From Ophioceras dolichostomum (Eukaryota; Ascomycota; Sordariomycetes; Magnaporthales; Ophioceraceae): a DNA stretch of 38,742 bases. Of this stretch, positions 22,423 through 35,300 are shown piece by piece (the first letter of the stretch is position 1; the number at the start of each line of letters is the position of its first letter). The stretch spans positions 3,736 to 42,477 of the forward strand of contig PYST01000332.1 of assembly GCA_003049485.1 (NCBI GenBank). The letters are read 5' to 3'. Made by a program: the position numbers and the translations under genes. A model generated the notes under the pieces. That model saw only the letters and a list, made by a program, of their open reading frames with translations, was not told the origin of the DNA and ran no database searches.

Positions 22423-25400
22423 TGTTGCTGAGGTGATGTGGAGAGATGTAGATAGCGAGAGTCAGGGGACTTGGGGAGGTCTGTCTGAGGCTTCTCTCTC
22501 TGAAGACAAGCGAAGGTGTCTTGATATAGTATAGTAGTATATAGGTAAGTAACCTTGGCGAACGAGTTACTTGAAAAGCAAGCCGAGAACGAGTTGGCTG
22601 AGAGACTGAGGCTGGTCTGCGAAGGATGCCGTGCTGGAGAGAGCAAGACAGACAAACGAGAGACAGGATCGGCCGCGTGGTTTATATCCGTCGACCTGAG
22701 GGTGTCCCGTGGAGGAAACGGGAGAAGGGGAAGAGGGCCAGCGGAAAGGAGCCAGCACCAACGGAGGGGAGAGCGAACGAGAGCGAACGTGTGGTGGAGG
22801 TATTCCGTACCATCCATCATCCACGGCCATGACATCTTCACGTCGACCAGCATCTTGCTGCTACCCGTGCAAGCCGTCCAGCGTGTGGCCGGCTTGTCCC
22901 TCCCACCGGAGATGCATATGACACTAGCCCAGCACGACCGAGAACGACATGGTGCCTGTGGAGGATCTACTTGACTGCAAGAGGAGGGCTGTTGAGGGGC
23001 TGGGTCGTGATACGAGCGTCGATGATGGCTGCCATCCCGAAGTCCGCCGTCCGATCTCGAGAGGGGAAGAGGGGGGACGAGGGAAGAGACTAGGAAGAGC
23101 CTGCTCGGCTACATCGCACAACCGCAAAATCAGGCATGCCTGCCGACGGATGCGAGCCCACCGTCATCAGAAGGGCAGCGAGAGAGAGAGGGAAAAGGCG
23201 GAGATGCATGAGGTTAACGCGTTGTGGCTGGAGATGTGCGGTCTCTCGTACTTTGCTTCCGGTAGCGGGGGCCACGCAGTCCACGCAGTCCGTACGATGG
23301 CACAGTCTGGATGAAGACTGAGGATGGTGCATGCTGCAGCTGCAGCATCATGGTACGGAGGTTTGTCGCACGAGGCAGAGGCAACCTTGGCCGTCTGGTT
23401 CCGTAAGCATTGAGCAAGCATTGGGCAAGCGAGCGACGGAAGGCCGCGACCAGCAGAATGATGGAGTATGGAGAAAAGAGCGGGGGAAAAAAGACCGGAG
23501 GGCCGCCGTTGTCAACAACTTGAAGGCAAAGTCGAGCTGCTGCGGCCACTTCGGTAACCTCCACCGCATCGACAGCATATGCACCTCAGACGAGGGGCCG
23601 TAGTTTGGCGGTTGTTGGCCTTGTCTTTGTCGACCTGCAGGTTACCGTCGACCAGGGAGGGGTCGGGGCGGACAGGGGTGTTCTGTTCCGACACCCCTCT
23701 TGTCCACTTCAGGGCCCCCTGTCCAGCCGCCCTCCAGTGGTTTGTCCATTGTTGGAGAGGCTCCCCAGCTGGCAAGCTGGCACCAATGGGAAGCCTGGAA
23801 TGGACACCCCTCCCAAGAGCTCCAGGGCGGGTGGTGGACTATCGTGCCAAGCAACCAAGCTTGCCAAGCTGCCGACAGGCTGTCACCTTGTCGATGATGT
23901 CGTTGAGGCTTGTTCTCGAGATAATGGCGGTACTGTCCGAATATCACTCTATTTTTGTCGTCTTGTTTTTTTCCGGCTGCGAGCCTGCCTGCCTGCCTGC
24001 CTGCATGCATGCATACAGACTAAAGACGGTGAAGACAGATGACCGGACTGACTGACAGTTTTCAAGACGAAGCGCCTGTTGAGCGCCTCTCGGACACCTC
24101 CATCCGCTGCAGGAATCCAGACGAGAAGCTAGCTCACTCAGACGCTACAGCAGTAGTTTGGGGTAGTTCGTTGGCAGATCTAACCTAGCCGGCGTGATGT
24201 CTCTGATGACTCTGCTGTCTCTGCTTGTCTCCGCTGCAGGTTTCCCCGACCTTCGCCACCTTCGTGTTGTCAGTCCTGATCCATCCTCGTCCTCCTCGTC
24301 GTCGACGTTGTTGCTCCGTTGCTCTTCCGAGAGGCGGGGAATTGTGGTATCACACGACTGGCCAGCCTAAGTTTGACGAATGACCCGCCCGGGCGACGCC
24401 GGAGCACAGCAGGAGCGGTGGTTTTGTGCTCGGCTGATGCGTCTGCTGCTGCTGTTGCTGCTGGCGGCGGCAGTGGTGAGACGAGAGAAGAGGTCCTTGG
24501 TCGTGATGCGAGGGGCGAGCTGTGCGTTGCGAGCAGATGGCGGCCGCTGGAGGACTCTTGAAAACTAGCGGTGGACTTCATAGGAATGTCTTTCCCGTTG
24601 CCACCAACAGTCAATCTATCGACCGACCGGTTGCAGGATATGTGCACACTCAGGCAGAAGCACAGAAAACAAGCCAGTGCTTATTATACGCGGCTTAAAT
24701 TTTCGACGAGGAGGAGGATGGGAGGATGGAGCACGGAGCATGGGGAAACATCGAAGCAAGTGGGCTGGCTGGCTGGCATTAGTGCTGCGTTAATTGAGGC
24801 CGGAAAGTTGATCAGCGGGATGTAGATGCACTTCATTTTCTAGGCACTTCCGAGTAACGCAGGACAATAAATGTTTCCTTCGTCGTACGTGAGCTTCACC
24901 AGGCCAACAAGCTTCGCCGTTAAAGATCTCGATACAGAGATCAAAACCTGATTGTGTCCTGTCTCCACAGCCTTGCAGAAGCTCAGCGAATGCTCATCTT
25001 TGTCACGCCTTCTTCCTTCCTCCCTTGCTGCTTTTTTTTTTCTCCGTCAGGAACAAATGGACTCACACCCATCCTAGTAAAACTCTGGCAGTGGCGGTTG
25101 GCTACCATATACCATCCCTATATTGCACAAACGGCTTCTTCCTTGCAAAATTGATAGGTCAATGAAACCTGAGGTTGACAATGTCGGGTGGCATTGAGGA
25201 AGCTACGGGGTTCGCGATGACGACCTCCAGGATTCTGTTCCTCTGCTCCAGTTTGGAGCCAAGTCCTCACCACCGACCGACCTTGCTTTGGGAGGGCACA
25301 TCCTTGCTTCCTTGCAAGAGCAAGCCAAAGTGAACGCTATAATCCGGAGCTATTCGTCCTGTACCTAAGGCGCGGAGACGATCGTCGCTGATCGCCACGG

Positions 25401-27276
25401 AGCCGTCTTCGTTCATCTCTACATGTCATCTTCGTGGAACTCTCAGAGCAAGTGTGTGGTTGATCCAGTCGGCAGCAGAGGAATGGGCGCATTTTTGACC
25501 GGCCACGACATTTTCTTCACGAGCCTGGATAGATTAAACGTGGGCTGACGCGAACTCTTCTATCATGCATGGCGGCTGGCTCTGTGCTCCCTGTGCTACA
25601 AAGAGCAACTCCATCAACTTGGGGATTCCAACAGCAGCTTACACACACTTACGGGTACTGAGTGGTAGTTACTTCTCGGCCGACTCAGTCTTACCCTCTC
25701 GGCGTTTTAGTCTCCTTTCTATGAAGATGCTTGCCTGAAGCGGGCTCCCCTAGGCAGATCCTGTAGTCCAAAGAGGGTGTTAAAAAAGCAAGCCACACCG
25801 GCGTCTGTCTCGGAAGAGATCCAGGGGATAAATTCGTGGTTGTCGTTGAGAGGCGACGATGGAAGCTGAGAAAAGACGCCACGCCTAAAAAGTGATTGTT
25901 ATTCGACCGATAGCGCCGACTAAGCAGGAGACGGGGTTGGTTGGCCACAAAACGCGACCAAAATCCTCATGCTGTGCATCCTGAGAATGCTGGCCAGCTT
26001 GCGAGATGCCATACTTCGCGTCATGGGCACCTTTGACAACCTTCACAGCTGGCATAGACTGAGCTTGACCATGAAGAAAGGTCACGGACATTAACAAAAT
26101 CCTGGCCTATAGAAGAAGGCTGGCAGTCAAGAAGCCAAGTGAGCTGACCTGTCTATTGATGACACAAGACACCGCAAGAAGAGAGTTGAGATTTGCAAAG
26201 AAAGGGACGTCCCCAGAAAGTAGGATGAGTGACGAGGTTGCAGCCCACAACTGAACACTGGAGCCATGCCTGAGGAGGGGTTGGGTCACTACCCCACGTG
26301 CTTCCACCACATCAAGGGGTTTCTCTTGAACAACCACAACGGCACAGTGATGCGGAAGTGATTCAGAACCTCGCATCCTCTCTACGCTTTTGGAAGGAAA
26401 GGGGAGCCGACCAAAACAGACAAAGAAGCAGCAAACTGATATGTCCATCTTAGGTTTCGTGATGGGATGGAGTAGGTTCTGATGGCCGTGCTGGATGAAC
26501 CCAGCAACAGCTAGCATGCCAGGCTCGACGAGACCCTGAACCTGAATGCACCTGAAGCTGATCAGTGTTGGGAACCACGTGCACCACAAGAACAAGGATT
26601 TCGGGAACGGGAAGGCCCCGCCAGACCCTGACAGCGGAGTGGTCTGAAGTTTCAAGAGCTGAGGCGGCGGGGTGACGACATTCTCTTCTTGGCTAAGCCT
26701 CGAAAATCACACCAAACAGCTTGAGTTCAAGCTCCCCCCGTCGAATCGAAAGGACCTCAGCTCATCCCAGACTCCCAACGGCAGCGTGCCATACTACCAC
26801 CGCGACCCTTCAAGAGGCCTCCTTCGAAGGAACTTGAAGCCAACGCGGCGTCTCTCCTCCACAGTAAAACATGCCCAATTCACCCCAATTACCATTCATC
26901 GAATCGTAGTAGTCTCCACGAGCTCGCGAGCTCTTTCCAAGCTTCAAGTCACTTGCAAGCTCAGTCCCCCTTCAGCTGCCACATCTCACCGCATTTGACC
27001 TCCCTCTGATCACGGGCAGACACACACAGCAACCGAGACCAGACTCTGAGTGACAAAGCAACAAACATCACAACAAAGCAAGACGGGCGGCAGCCAAACA
27101 GATCGACAGCTAACCAGTCGGCCCATAAAGTCAGCCCGCCGCCTTGTCCAAGCTTGTCACCGTGTTTCATTGAGGTGTACTACTATCCTCTGCTCTTCCT
27201 CAATCTCCCCTCCGTTGCGAAAGATCCACCTAAAGCGACGCCTCTCGGATCACAATCGCGTAACACAGCTTTTACG
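22423..27276. other. Long divergent gene-poor region (4.85 kb)
   Basis: This lies between the start of the wall-protein gene (-) and that of PLC (+), so it contains both promoters. It carries simple repeats (CCTG/CATG at 23984-24014; CACGCAGTC repeated near 23273-23290). A short imperfect inverted repeat lies at 23671-23704. ORFs such as 26107-26655 (-, 182 codons), 23579-24055 (+) and 24270-24647 (-) resemble no family I recognise and have no supporting neighbours or splice pattern. I see no transposon terminal repeats or tRNA. Confidence 0.5.
23984..24014. repeat. (CCTG)n-(CATG)n microsatellite
   Basis: About four CCTG units merge into three CATG units. It is a simple repeat in non-coding DNA. 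Confidence 0.85.
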
Positions 27277-29655
27277 ATGGCCCCAAAAGACGTCCTGCAC
27301 GAGGCCGGCGGCGGGGTTAGCGGTGAAGCCCAGTCCGTTCCAGTCCTCAACTCATCTCTCCTTTCACATCTCACCACAATCTTCGCGAACCACGGCAGCA
27401 AGGACGATCAGGCGTGGCACAATGCCCAGATCTCAACTTTCCTCAAGGACGTCCAGGGTGAAGGCGCTGACGCCGCCTCATCCACGACCACCCCTGCGGC
27501 GAGCCTTCTCCTGAAGCAGAAAGACCTCGACTTCAAGGGTTTCCTGTCTTACATGACCGCTCCCTCGGCCAGCTTCATCGGCCCCGCCAAAGACGCCGAC
27601 CTCTCCTGGCCGCTCTCATCCTACTTCATCAGCTCTAGCCACAACACCTACCTTATGGGCAACCAGCTCTACAGCGAGTCGAGCACCGATGGCTACAAGA
27701 ACGTACTGCTTAGGGGATGCCGCTGCGTCGAGATCGACGTCTGGGACGGGGACGCGTCGGACACCGAGGTTTCTAGTGTGAACTCCAGTGATTCCGACCC
27801 GGAGAAGTACGCCAAGAGGAAGGAGAAGTTCGACAAGGTCAAGGGGAAGATCCCCTTTTCGCTCACCAGCCGGCTCAAGGAGACCTCGCTGGGGAGAAGG
27901 ATCGAGATGTTCGTTGACAAGAAGACCACCGAGCCGAAGAAATCACCTTCAACTTCTTCCGGGCCGGCTTCGCCTGAAAAGGCTGAAGCTGCTTCGGGCT
28001 CCCCGACCACCGCGGCTCCCCTGCAGAAGTTCACGAGCCCAGAGCGCGTCGCTGAGCCGATGGTATACCACGGATACACCCTCACCAACGAGGTCTCGTT
28101 CCGCGAAGTCTGCTATGCCATCAGGGAGCATGCATTCACAGTCTCAGACCTTCCCGTGATCGTCAGCCTGGAAGTCCACTGCGGCCCCGAGCAACAGAAA
28201 CTCATGGTCGACATCATGCAGCACGCCTTCGAGGGCCACCTACTCCCCCACTCCCCGACGCATGACGCCGCCACAGCTACCCTCGCCGCCCCAGAGTCCC
28301 TGCGCAACAAAATCCTTATAAAAGTCAAATACGCCCCTCCCCCCGCCGCAGAAGTTGAGGCTAAGATCGCCGGCACCTCACCCGTTACACGCACGGCAAC
28401 GGGCACGGGCGCCAACACCGGGAGCGAAGAAGAGGACGCAGGCCAGTCGCTCGAGGTCGCGGCGGCCAAGGGCAAGAAGAAGCAGCCGAAGAAGGCACCC
28501 AAGGTGATTCAGGCGCTGAGCCAGCTCGGCATCTTCACGCGCGGCGTCACCTTCAAGTCCCTCACCCAGCCCGAGGCGGCCATGCCAACCCACATCTTCT
28601 CGCTCTCGGAAAAGAGCGTGGTGGAGGTGCACAAGAAGCAAGGACCGGCTCTGTTCGACCACAACAAACACTTCCTCATGAGGACGTACCCCGCAGGCAC
28701 GCGCATCGGCTCGTCCAACCTCGATCCCGTCGTGTTCTGGCGGAAAGGCATCCAGGTCGTCGCTCTCAACTGGCAGTCTTGGGACGAGGGCATGATGCTG
28801 AACGAGGGAATGTTCGCGGGCACGAGGGGATACGTCCTGAAGCCAGAGGGTATGTATTGTGGCACGGCGCGTCCTTCCCCCTGAAGTCCCCGAAGTCCCT
28901 GAATGCATAGATACATACCTGCCTTTATACCGAGTGCTAGTTTGGTTACAGTTTTAATAGCGCCAGGCTGACCGAGAACTCTCTTGAAACCTCTACCAAA
29001 AAAAACAGGCTACCGCGGAAACAAGACTCCCGCCAGCTCGGATCCCACTAAGGGCGCGACCCAGGCGACGGCCGTGAAGCACCTGAAGCTCGACCTGACG
29101 ATCGAGGTCTTTGCCGCGCAGAACATCCCCCTACCATCCGCCAGCGATAAGGCCAGCAGCTTCCGGCCATACGTGAAAGTCGAGCTCCACGTCGAGGAGC
29201 CCGGCGAACGGCACGGAGTAGTAGCCGTCCCCACCACTCCCCCTATCGGCTCCTCCTCTTCGCCACCAGCCACCACTTCCTCGCCCACGCCCAAACCGCA
29301 ACCCAAGCCCAAGCCATCCAGCGGGACCCCTGCGCCCCCAACAGCCGAGGAGGACCCCACGCACGAGAAAGAAGGCGAGTACAAAGCGCGCACCAAGACG
29401 CAAAAGGGCGTCGACCCGGACTTCAAGGGCGAGGCGCTCAAGTTCGCCGCCATCCCCGGCGTGGTCGACGAACTGTCCTTCGTGAGGTTCACGGTGCGCG
29501 ACGACGAGTTCGGCAGGGACGGCCTGGCGGCTTGGGCGTGCGTGCGGCTGGACCGCATCAGGTCCGGGTACAGGCTCGTCCGGCTGATGGACCAGAAGGG
29601 GGTGGAGAGCAAAGGGGGGATGATACTCGTCAAGATCACGAAGAGGCTCTATTAG
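27277..29655 (+). CDS. Phosphoinositide-specific phospholipase C
   Basis: The enzyme hydrolyses PtdIns(4,5)P2 to IP3 and diacylglycerol at membranes in a Ca2+-dependent way. Exons 27277-28849 and 29009-29655 give 739 residues. The frame is open further upstream but without an earlier ATG; MAPKDVLHEAGG is the first. Layout: a short N-terminal region that resembles a reduced EF-hand part, with no PH domain; the X domain with SSHNTY (catalytic His122), RCVEIDVWDG (Glu152, Asp154) and SLEVHCG (second catalytic His301); the Y domain from about 410 (IQALSQLGIFTRGV through VFWRKGIQVVALNWQ); and a C2 domain from about 545 to the end. The two catalytic His are about 180 residues apart, against about 45 in animal PLC-delta, because a Lys/Ser-rich segment (about 160-265) interrupts X. 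I recall similar inserts in other filamentous-fungal PLCs. The Y-C2 boundary is restored by splicing (KPEG-YRGNK). Confidence 0.94.
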
Positions 29656-32304
29656 GATGGGGATGTCTCTTCTTCTTCTGACGACCTCAGGAGGAAACGA
29701 AAAAGGAGGGGTGGGGGTTTGAGTTTCTGCTACTTCTGGGGGAGGAGGGTGAGGAGGTTTGGGAGGAAGATGGGGAGGAAGGCTGGGAGGATGTGGGATA
29801 GGCTTTGGTGATGTTGTTGTTGAGGTGGTGGTGGTGGTGGTGGGAGTAACAGTAGCAGCAGTAGACGACAGCCACCTCGAGCGCCTGGTCTCGGTCGAGG
29901 CCTCAGAAGCAGGACTCGACACTAGCAGCGGCGGCAGTTGTAGCAGCATTGGGGAGAAAAAGGGAAATAGATAGGAAACGTTGTTTGTTGCGCCACTTGT
30001 TAAACATCCCCTTGTGTGTCTTTGGTTTCTTCCTGGCAGTTTTGCATGCTTTTTTGCCCGCGAACTTGGGCTTCGATCGACTGTGTGTACGCGTTGATGT
30101 GTGCAGCCCAGCGCAAGACCGCCAAGCTTTATCCCATGTCACCAGCGTACAGTATCCATGAACATGGAGCCATGAACAAGGAGGTCGAGATGCCACATTT
30201 GATTTTACGTGGAAGTTGAAGGGGAGGTTTACAGAATGCATTTAAGAAGCCGCGGTGCCCTACCTATACATTCTTGTACAAAGGCTGCTCACAAGCCGCG
30301 ACGCCAGCATCGTGCAGAGTTGTATAGGTCCCTGGGTAAATTCCTACCTCCCTCTCCTTGGACTGCAATTACCAACATTAGCAGACCTTTTTTTTTTTTT
30401 TGCACGTCGAGATTCAACCCCCCACTCTTGGCCTCTGCCTCAGCGTCCTGTGCCCTTTTCTGCATCGTCTCGCGTTGTTCCTCGAGCACGGTGATTTTCA
30501 GTCTCTGTTGGCCGGACCTACCATATCACTGTTTCTGGGTCACCGCCCGTGTCCCGGGGGTTTATTACTCGCATGCCTATTTCGACCAAGATGTTCTGCA
30601 AACTTTCAAAGAGTAAATTCCTAAAACGGTGGATGGAGTTTTATAACACTTACCTCCCCACAGCCTCATCCCAATCACAATGGAGACATACCATCGCCGT
30701 CAACTCCCATGGACTTTCCGTCATGCGCGGGCTCCCCAGCCTCTAGCGAACATTGATGAGCCTCTCTTTTTCTCCTTCCATGCTGCCTGAGGGCTCGCGC
30801 AGCGCAGAGCTGTACAAGAGGGATACTACCACCGGGGGGATGGCGGGATCGACAACGTAGTGCGAAAACGGGTCGCGAGACCTAGGGAGACAAGCTAGCT
30901 AGCACCGATCCTATGGTCCTTTGTCCTGCCCCGTGAATTCACTAACCGGAAGAGGAATATGAGAGACTGGAACTGCTCCTCCCAAGATACTGGCGCTCAA
31001 ATTCTATGTTTTGTGCTCTGGATTGGAGTGTACCTACGGAGAAAGACTCTCACTCAGTCTACACACAGAATGCAACACAGTAACATCCTTTCAGGGGCAG
31101 GGCGCCTTGTCTCCTTCTCTTGTCTGTGTCAAATAAGGACGGAGGAGCGGAGGACTGGCCGCCGTGGAAATTGCAAACGATTCGGGAAAGGCCCCGGGAT
31201 GCCGGGAGACTGGGGCCGAACGGGGTGGGGACCGTGGGGACCGTGGGGTGCAACAGGGGCACATGCAACCCCGATTTCCGACGTCAAAGGAGATTCCCCC
31301 GCAGCCCCCGGTCACTCCAGATCCTTTCCTAACTTGCCCAATATTGCTACCGTTACGTCTACGTCACCTCTCCTTAAAGTCTTGTGGGAGCGAGCAGAGC
31401 CGGGGAGGGAGTCAGGGAGGGGCTGATGTCAGCGACTGCGTATACTCCGCACAGGACAGGACTAAGGCTACGATGGACGGAGAAAGTTGCCATCTCGAGC
31501 TGCCCCTCCCTCCGAAACGCGTTGCACCCGGCGTCCGGCAACCTGCATGACGGACGGGTGCGCGGCTCACACTTCCCTCTGTGTGACGGATGCCCCTGGG
31601 AACGGAACCGTACCTCCACACGGGACTTCACGAGACCAGGAAATCTGACAGTAGTCAGTCAGCCACTACCACGAGGAAAAAGAGAATGTAGAATGGATGG
31701 AATGGACGTGACGTGGACGTGACTGAGGTCACCCAAGCCAGCGGCGTTGCTGCTGATTCTGCCGTAAGGTAGCAGTGATGGCAGCCTATCTCCGGACACC
31801 CACAGACGTGGAGTTGCCCGACCTGGTAAGACGGTCAGGAACATGATGGGATTCCGGCAAGGAGAAGTGGCCACGGTATCACGAAGTCTGTCGGCAGCGG
31901 CTCCCATCGGACTGGTACTGCCAATTCCCCGGTGTCTATCCCCTGAGACAGGCAGGCTCTCCCAGGGAAGATTCCACCTACCAGATCGCGTCCTTTACTC
32001 AGCTCCTTCCCTCCTCGTGGAAAGCTTACCACAGAGCTGGGGGAGAGCGCCAAAAATTCGAGGGGGTAATGTGGAGAATCTTCCATCACTTTCATCATCA
32101 CAAGACATGAGAATGGAAATGCTTGTGGTACCTACGATATTCATAAGGGCGGGCGCACGCACGCTGTTCCTTGCCTATGGGGTCTGGCCGCTGTCAAGCA
32201 TATCCCAAGGCTTGTCTTGTCCGATAGCTTGACAAGGTGGGTGAGCGCAACATACCCCTGGAGGACGAGAAGGAGGACGAAGACAGTCGCTCACCACCGC
32301 CACC
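29656..32304. other. Intergenic, PLC to cellobiose dehydrogenase (2.65 kb)
   Basis: This holds the PLC 3' end and the long CDH upstream region. There is a GGT repeat near 29825-29840, a poly-T run near 30390-30401 and a G-rich tract at 31212-31248 (annotated separately). Strings fitting the loose CreA consensus SYGGRG occur near 31927, 32037 and 32258, but the motif is too short to be convincing. I did not find GGCTAA-type XlnR sites in the proximal 500 bp. No gene is supported. Confidence 0.5.
31212..31248 (+). other. Potential G-quadruplex tract
   Basis: Five runs of four G lie at 31212-31215, 31222-31225, 31227-31230, 31236-31239 and 31245-31248, with spacers of 6, 1, 5 and 5 bases. This satisfies the usual G3+N1-7 quadruplex pattern. 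It includes a repeated ACCGTGGGG unit. It sits about 1.06 kb upstream of the CDH start, and function is unknown. Confidence 0.6.
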
Positions 32305-35300
32305 ATGGGGATCTTCCGCCCCTTTGCCGTGGCGCTTCTGGCCACGGCTTCTTGTAGGTCTCCTTACCTTCCACCTCTCTCACACAAGACCAAGAACTCG
32401 CAAGCAGACCTCCGCCAACAAATGAGTCCAGTCCAGTGCTAAGCTGTTGTCGTCCCCCAAAATACCACCAGACCTGATCCCCCCCTCGACGGCGCAAACC
32501 AACACCCCAGTGACGATCACCGACCCGGAAACGGGCATCGTCTTCAACACATGGACGGTCCCCAACACGCCGCCCCAAGGCGAGAGCCCCGGCGCCCGCA
32601 CCTCCGGCGGCTTCCGCTTCGGCATCGCCCTGCCCTCCAACGCGCTCAGCGTCGACGCCACCGAGTTCATCGGCTACCTCGAGTGCTCCACCCCTGCGAC
32701 GCGCGCCTCCGGCTGGTGCGGCGTCTCGCTCGGCGGCACCATGACCAACTCCCCGCTCCTCCTCGCCTGGCCCCAAAACAACGGCAACGAAATCGTCACG
32801 TCGTTCCGGTGGGCGACCGCCTACGCCGCGCCCGGCCTGTACACGGGAGACGCGAAGCTCACGCAGATCCGGAGCTCGATCAACGACACGCACTTCCAGC
32901 TCGTCTTCCGCTGCGAGTCCTGCCTGGCCTGGAACCAGGACGGCACGGCCGGCAAGGCCTCCACGAGCTCGTCCTTCATGCTGCTCGGCTGGGCGCAGGC
33001 GAGGGCGGTGCCCAGCACGAACCCGGAGTGTCCCGCCCAGGCGGTGCTGCAGCAGCACGACAACGGCATGAACCTCTTCCCCGCGAGTTTGGATTCTTCC
33101 GTCGCGAACCCGTCGTACAGCTCCTGGGCCGCGAAGGCTACAAAAACGGTGACGGGCACGTGCGCGAGCTCCACGGCGACGTCGATCGCGTCCGTTCCGG
33201 TACCGACGGGCGTGAGCTACGACTACGTGGTGGTCGGGGCGGGCGCGGCGGGCATACCGCTGGCGGACCGGCTCAGCGAGGCGGGGAAGAAGGTGCTGCT
33301 CGTCGAGAAGGGGCCCCCCTCCACGGGAAGGTGGGGCGGCACGTTAGGTCCCGCATGGCTGTCGGGGACGGGCCTCACGCGGTTCGATGTTCCCGGTCTG
33401 TGCAACCAGATCTGGGTCGACTCGGCGGGCATCGCGTGCGACGACACGGATCAGATGGCGGGGTGCGTGCTGGGCGGCGGAACGGCCGTCAACGCGGGTC
33501 TGTGGTGGAGGCCGTACGCGAAGGACTGGGACGAGAACTTCCCGGCGGGGTGGAAGGCGACCGACATGTCCGCCGCGACGACGAAGGTGTTCGGCCGGAT
33601 CCCCGGGACGGACTTGCCGAGCAAGGACGGGCTGCGGTACTACACGCAAGGGTTCGACGCGCTGGCGGCGGGTCTGAAGAAGGGCGGGTGGAGCGAGGTC
33701 GTGGCGAACAGCGCGCCCGATCGGAAGAACAGGACGTACACGCGCACTCCCTACATGTTCTCCGGAGGGGAGAGGGGAGGGCTGTTGGCGACGTACCTGG
33801 TTAGCGCGAGCGCGAGGGGGGCGGGGACGGCGGCGGACAAGTTTAAGCTGTGGACGAACACTGCCGTGAGGAGGGTCGTGAGGACGGGGGGGCACGTCAC
33901 GGGCGTGGAGGTCGAGGCGGTGAGGGATGGGGGGTACGTCGGGACGGTGCCGCTGACGGCCGGGACGGGGAGGGTGATACTGTCTGCGGGGACGTTCGGG
34001 AGCGCGAAGGTGCTGATGAGGAGCGGGATCGGGAGGGCGGACCAGTTGGGGATCGTGAAGGCTTCGGCGAGGGATGGGAGTACGATGATTGGGGAGCAGG
34101 AGTGGGTTGTGTTGCCGGTGGGGAATAACTTGATGGATCATACTAATGTGAGTTGTGAGTGTGTGAGGGCTGCTGCTGCTCCTGGCTTGTGAAAGAGGGA
34201 GAGAAAGGAGAGGAGGAGGGATGGATGGAGTTTTTGAACTGATGCTTTCCTTGCCGACACCTTCTAGACCGACACCGTCATCTCGCACCCCAGTGTGGTG
34301 TTCTACGACTTCTACGAGGCATGGACGTCACCTATCGCCTCTGATGCGAGCGCGTACCTCAGTAAGCTTTCATCCCTCTGCCCATGGCCTCGGCCTTGTA
34401 AAGTTGCTCATACCTTGTTTAGACAGCCGTAAGGGCATCCTCGCCCAGTCGGCCCCAAACATCGGTCCGGTGTGAGTCTATCATCCTCCACCATGAAGAA
34501 GACGGGGGAAAGATGGGAGAGCAGGCTTTTTCGCTGACAATGGGCTTGTATCTATCTCCCAGCTTCTTCGACGAGATCAAAGGCTCGGACGGCATCACGA
34601 GGCAGCTCCAGTGGACGGCTCGAGTAGAAGGCAGCCTCGGCGCCCCGAACGGGAGTACGCACGATTTCCCCTCCTCTCTTTCCCTCCTCTCTTTCCCCAC
34701 TCCAGACCTGCGCCGTGGATCAGTCCTATTCTCGTGGAGTGATAACCGACTGATGGGTATCCATCCTTTCCTCGTTTTAAAATGGAATCGCAGAAACGAT
34801 GACGATGAGCCAGTACCTCGGCCGCGGCATGACCTCGCGCGGCCAGATGAGCATCACGCCCGCGCTGTCGACCGTCGTCTCGACCGTTCCCTTCCTGCGC
34901 ACCGACCAGGACAAGGCCGCCGTGATCCAGGGGATCACGAACCTCCAGAACGCGCTCAAGAGCAGCGTCGGCGGCGCCTCGGGCTTCACATGGGTGTTCC
35001 CCAACTCGACTACGACGCCGACGGACTACGTTAACAATGTGAGTTGAGCTGATGCTAAGGGGCGTCGCCGGGTGGCCCTCCCTGCCTGATTAGCCATGTC
35101 TTTTGGAACAGTGTGAGGTGTACAGGGAGAGGAGAGAGGATTGGCGTTTGTATGATGACTGACTGACCGTAACATCGAACAGATGGTCGTGTCAGCCTCC
35201 AACCGCAGAGCAAACCACTGGATGGGTAAGCTCTCCCTCATCCCTTCAGCACCCCCTTTTCTCCCCTTTTCTCCCCCCTCCCTAACACTGACCCGTCCGC

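Noticed and set aside
23671..23704. Imperfect inverted repeat (GACAGGGGTGT / ACACCCC...TGTC)
   Set aside because: An 11-bp stem with a bulge is expected by chance in a region this size; there is no T-run, flanking duplication or gene end to give it meaning.
26107..26655. 182-codon minus-strand ORF in the long spacer
   Set aside because: It is the best of the spacer ORFs but has no recognisable motif, no signal peptide followed by a coherent domain and no splice partners, so it is left as an unassigned candidate only.
29131..29949. 272-codon minus-strand ORF over the PLC C2 exon
   Set aside because: It is antisense to a conserved domain, and its N-terminal part is encoded by GGT/GGA simple repeats.
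31927..32263. CreA-like SYGGRG strings upstream of CDH
   Set aside because: The six-base degenerate motif occurs frequently at random; three scattered hits are not evidence of carbon repression.
32551..33804. 417-codon plus-strand ORF in another frame of CDH
   Set aside because: It overlaps the conserved cytochrome and flavin domains in frame +2; the Arg/His/Gly-biased sequence is an artefact of high GC.
33344..34288. 314-codon minus-strand ORF across CDH
   Set aside because: It is an antisense shadow of the flavodehydrogenase exon, Pro/Arg/His-rich with no domain.
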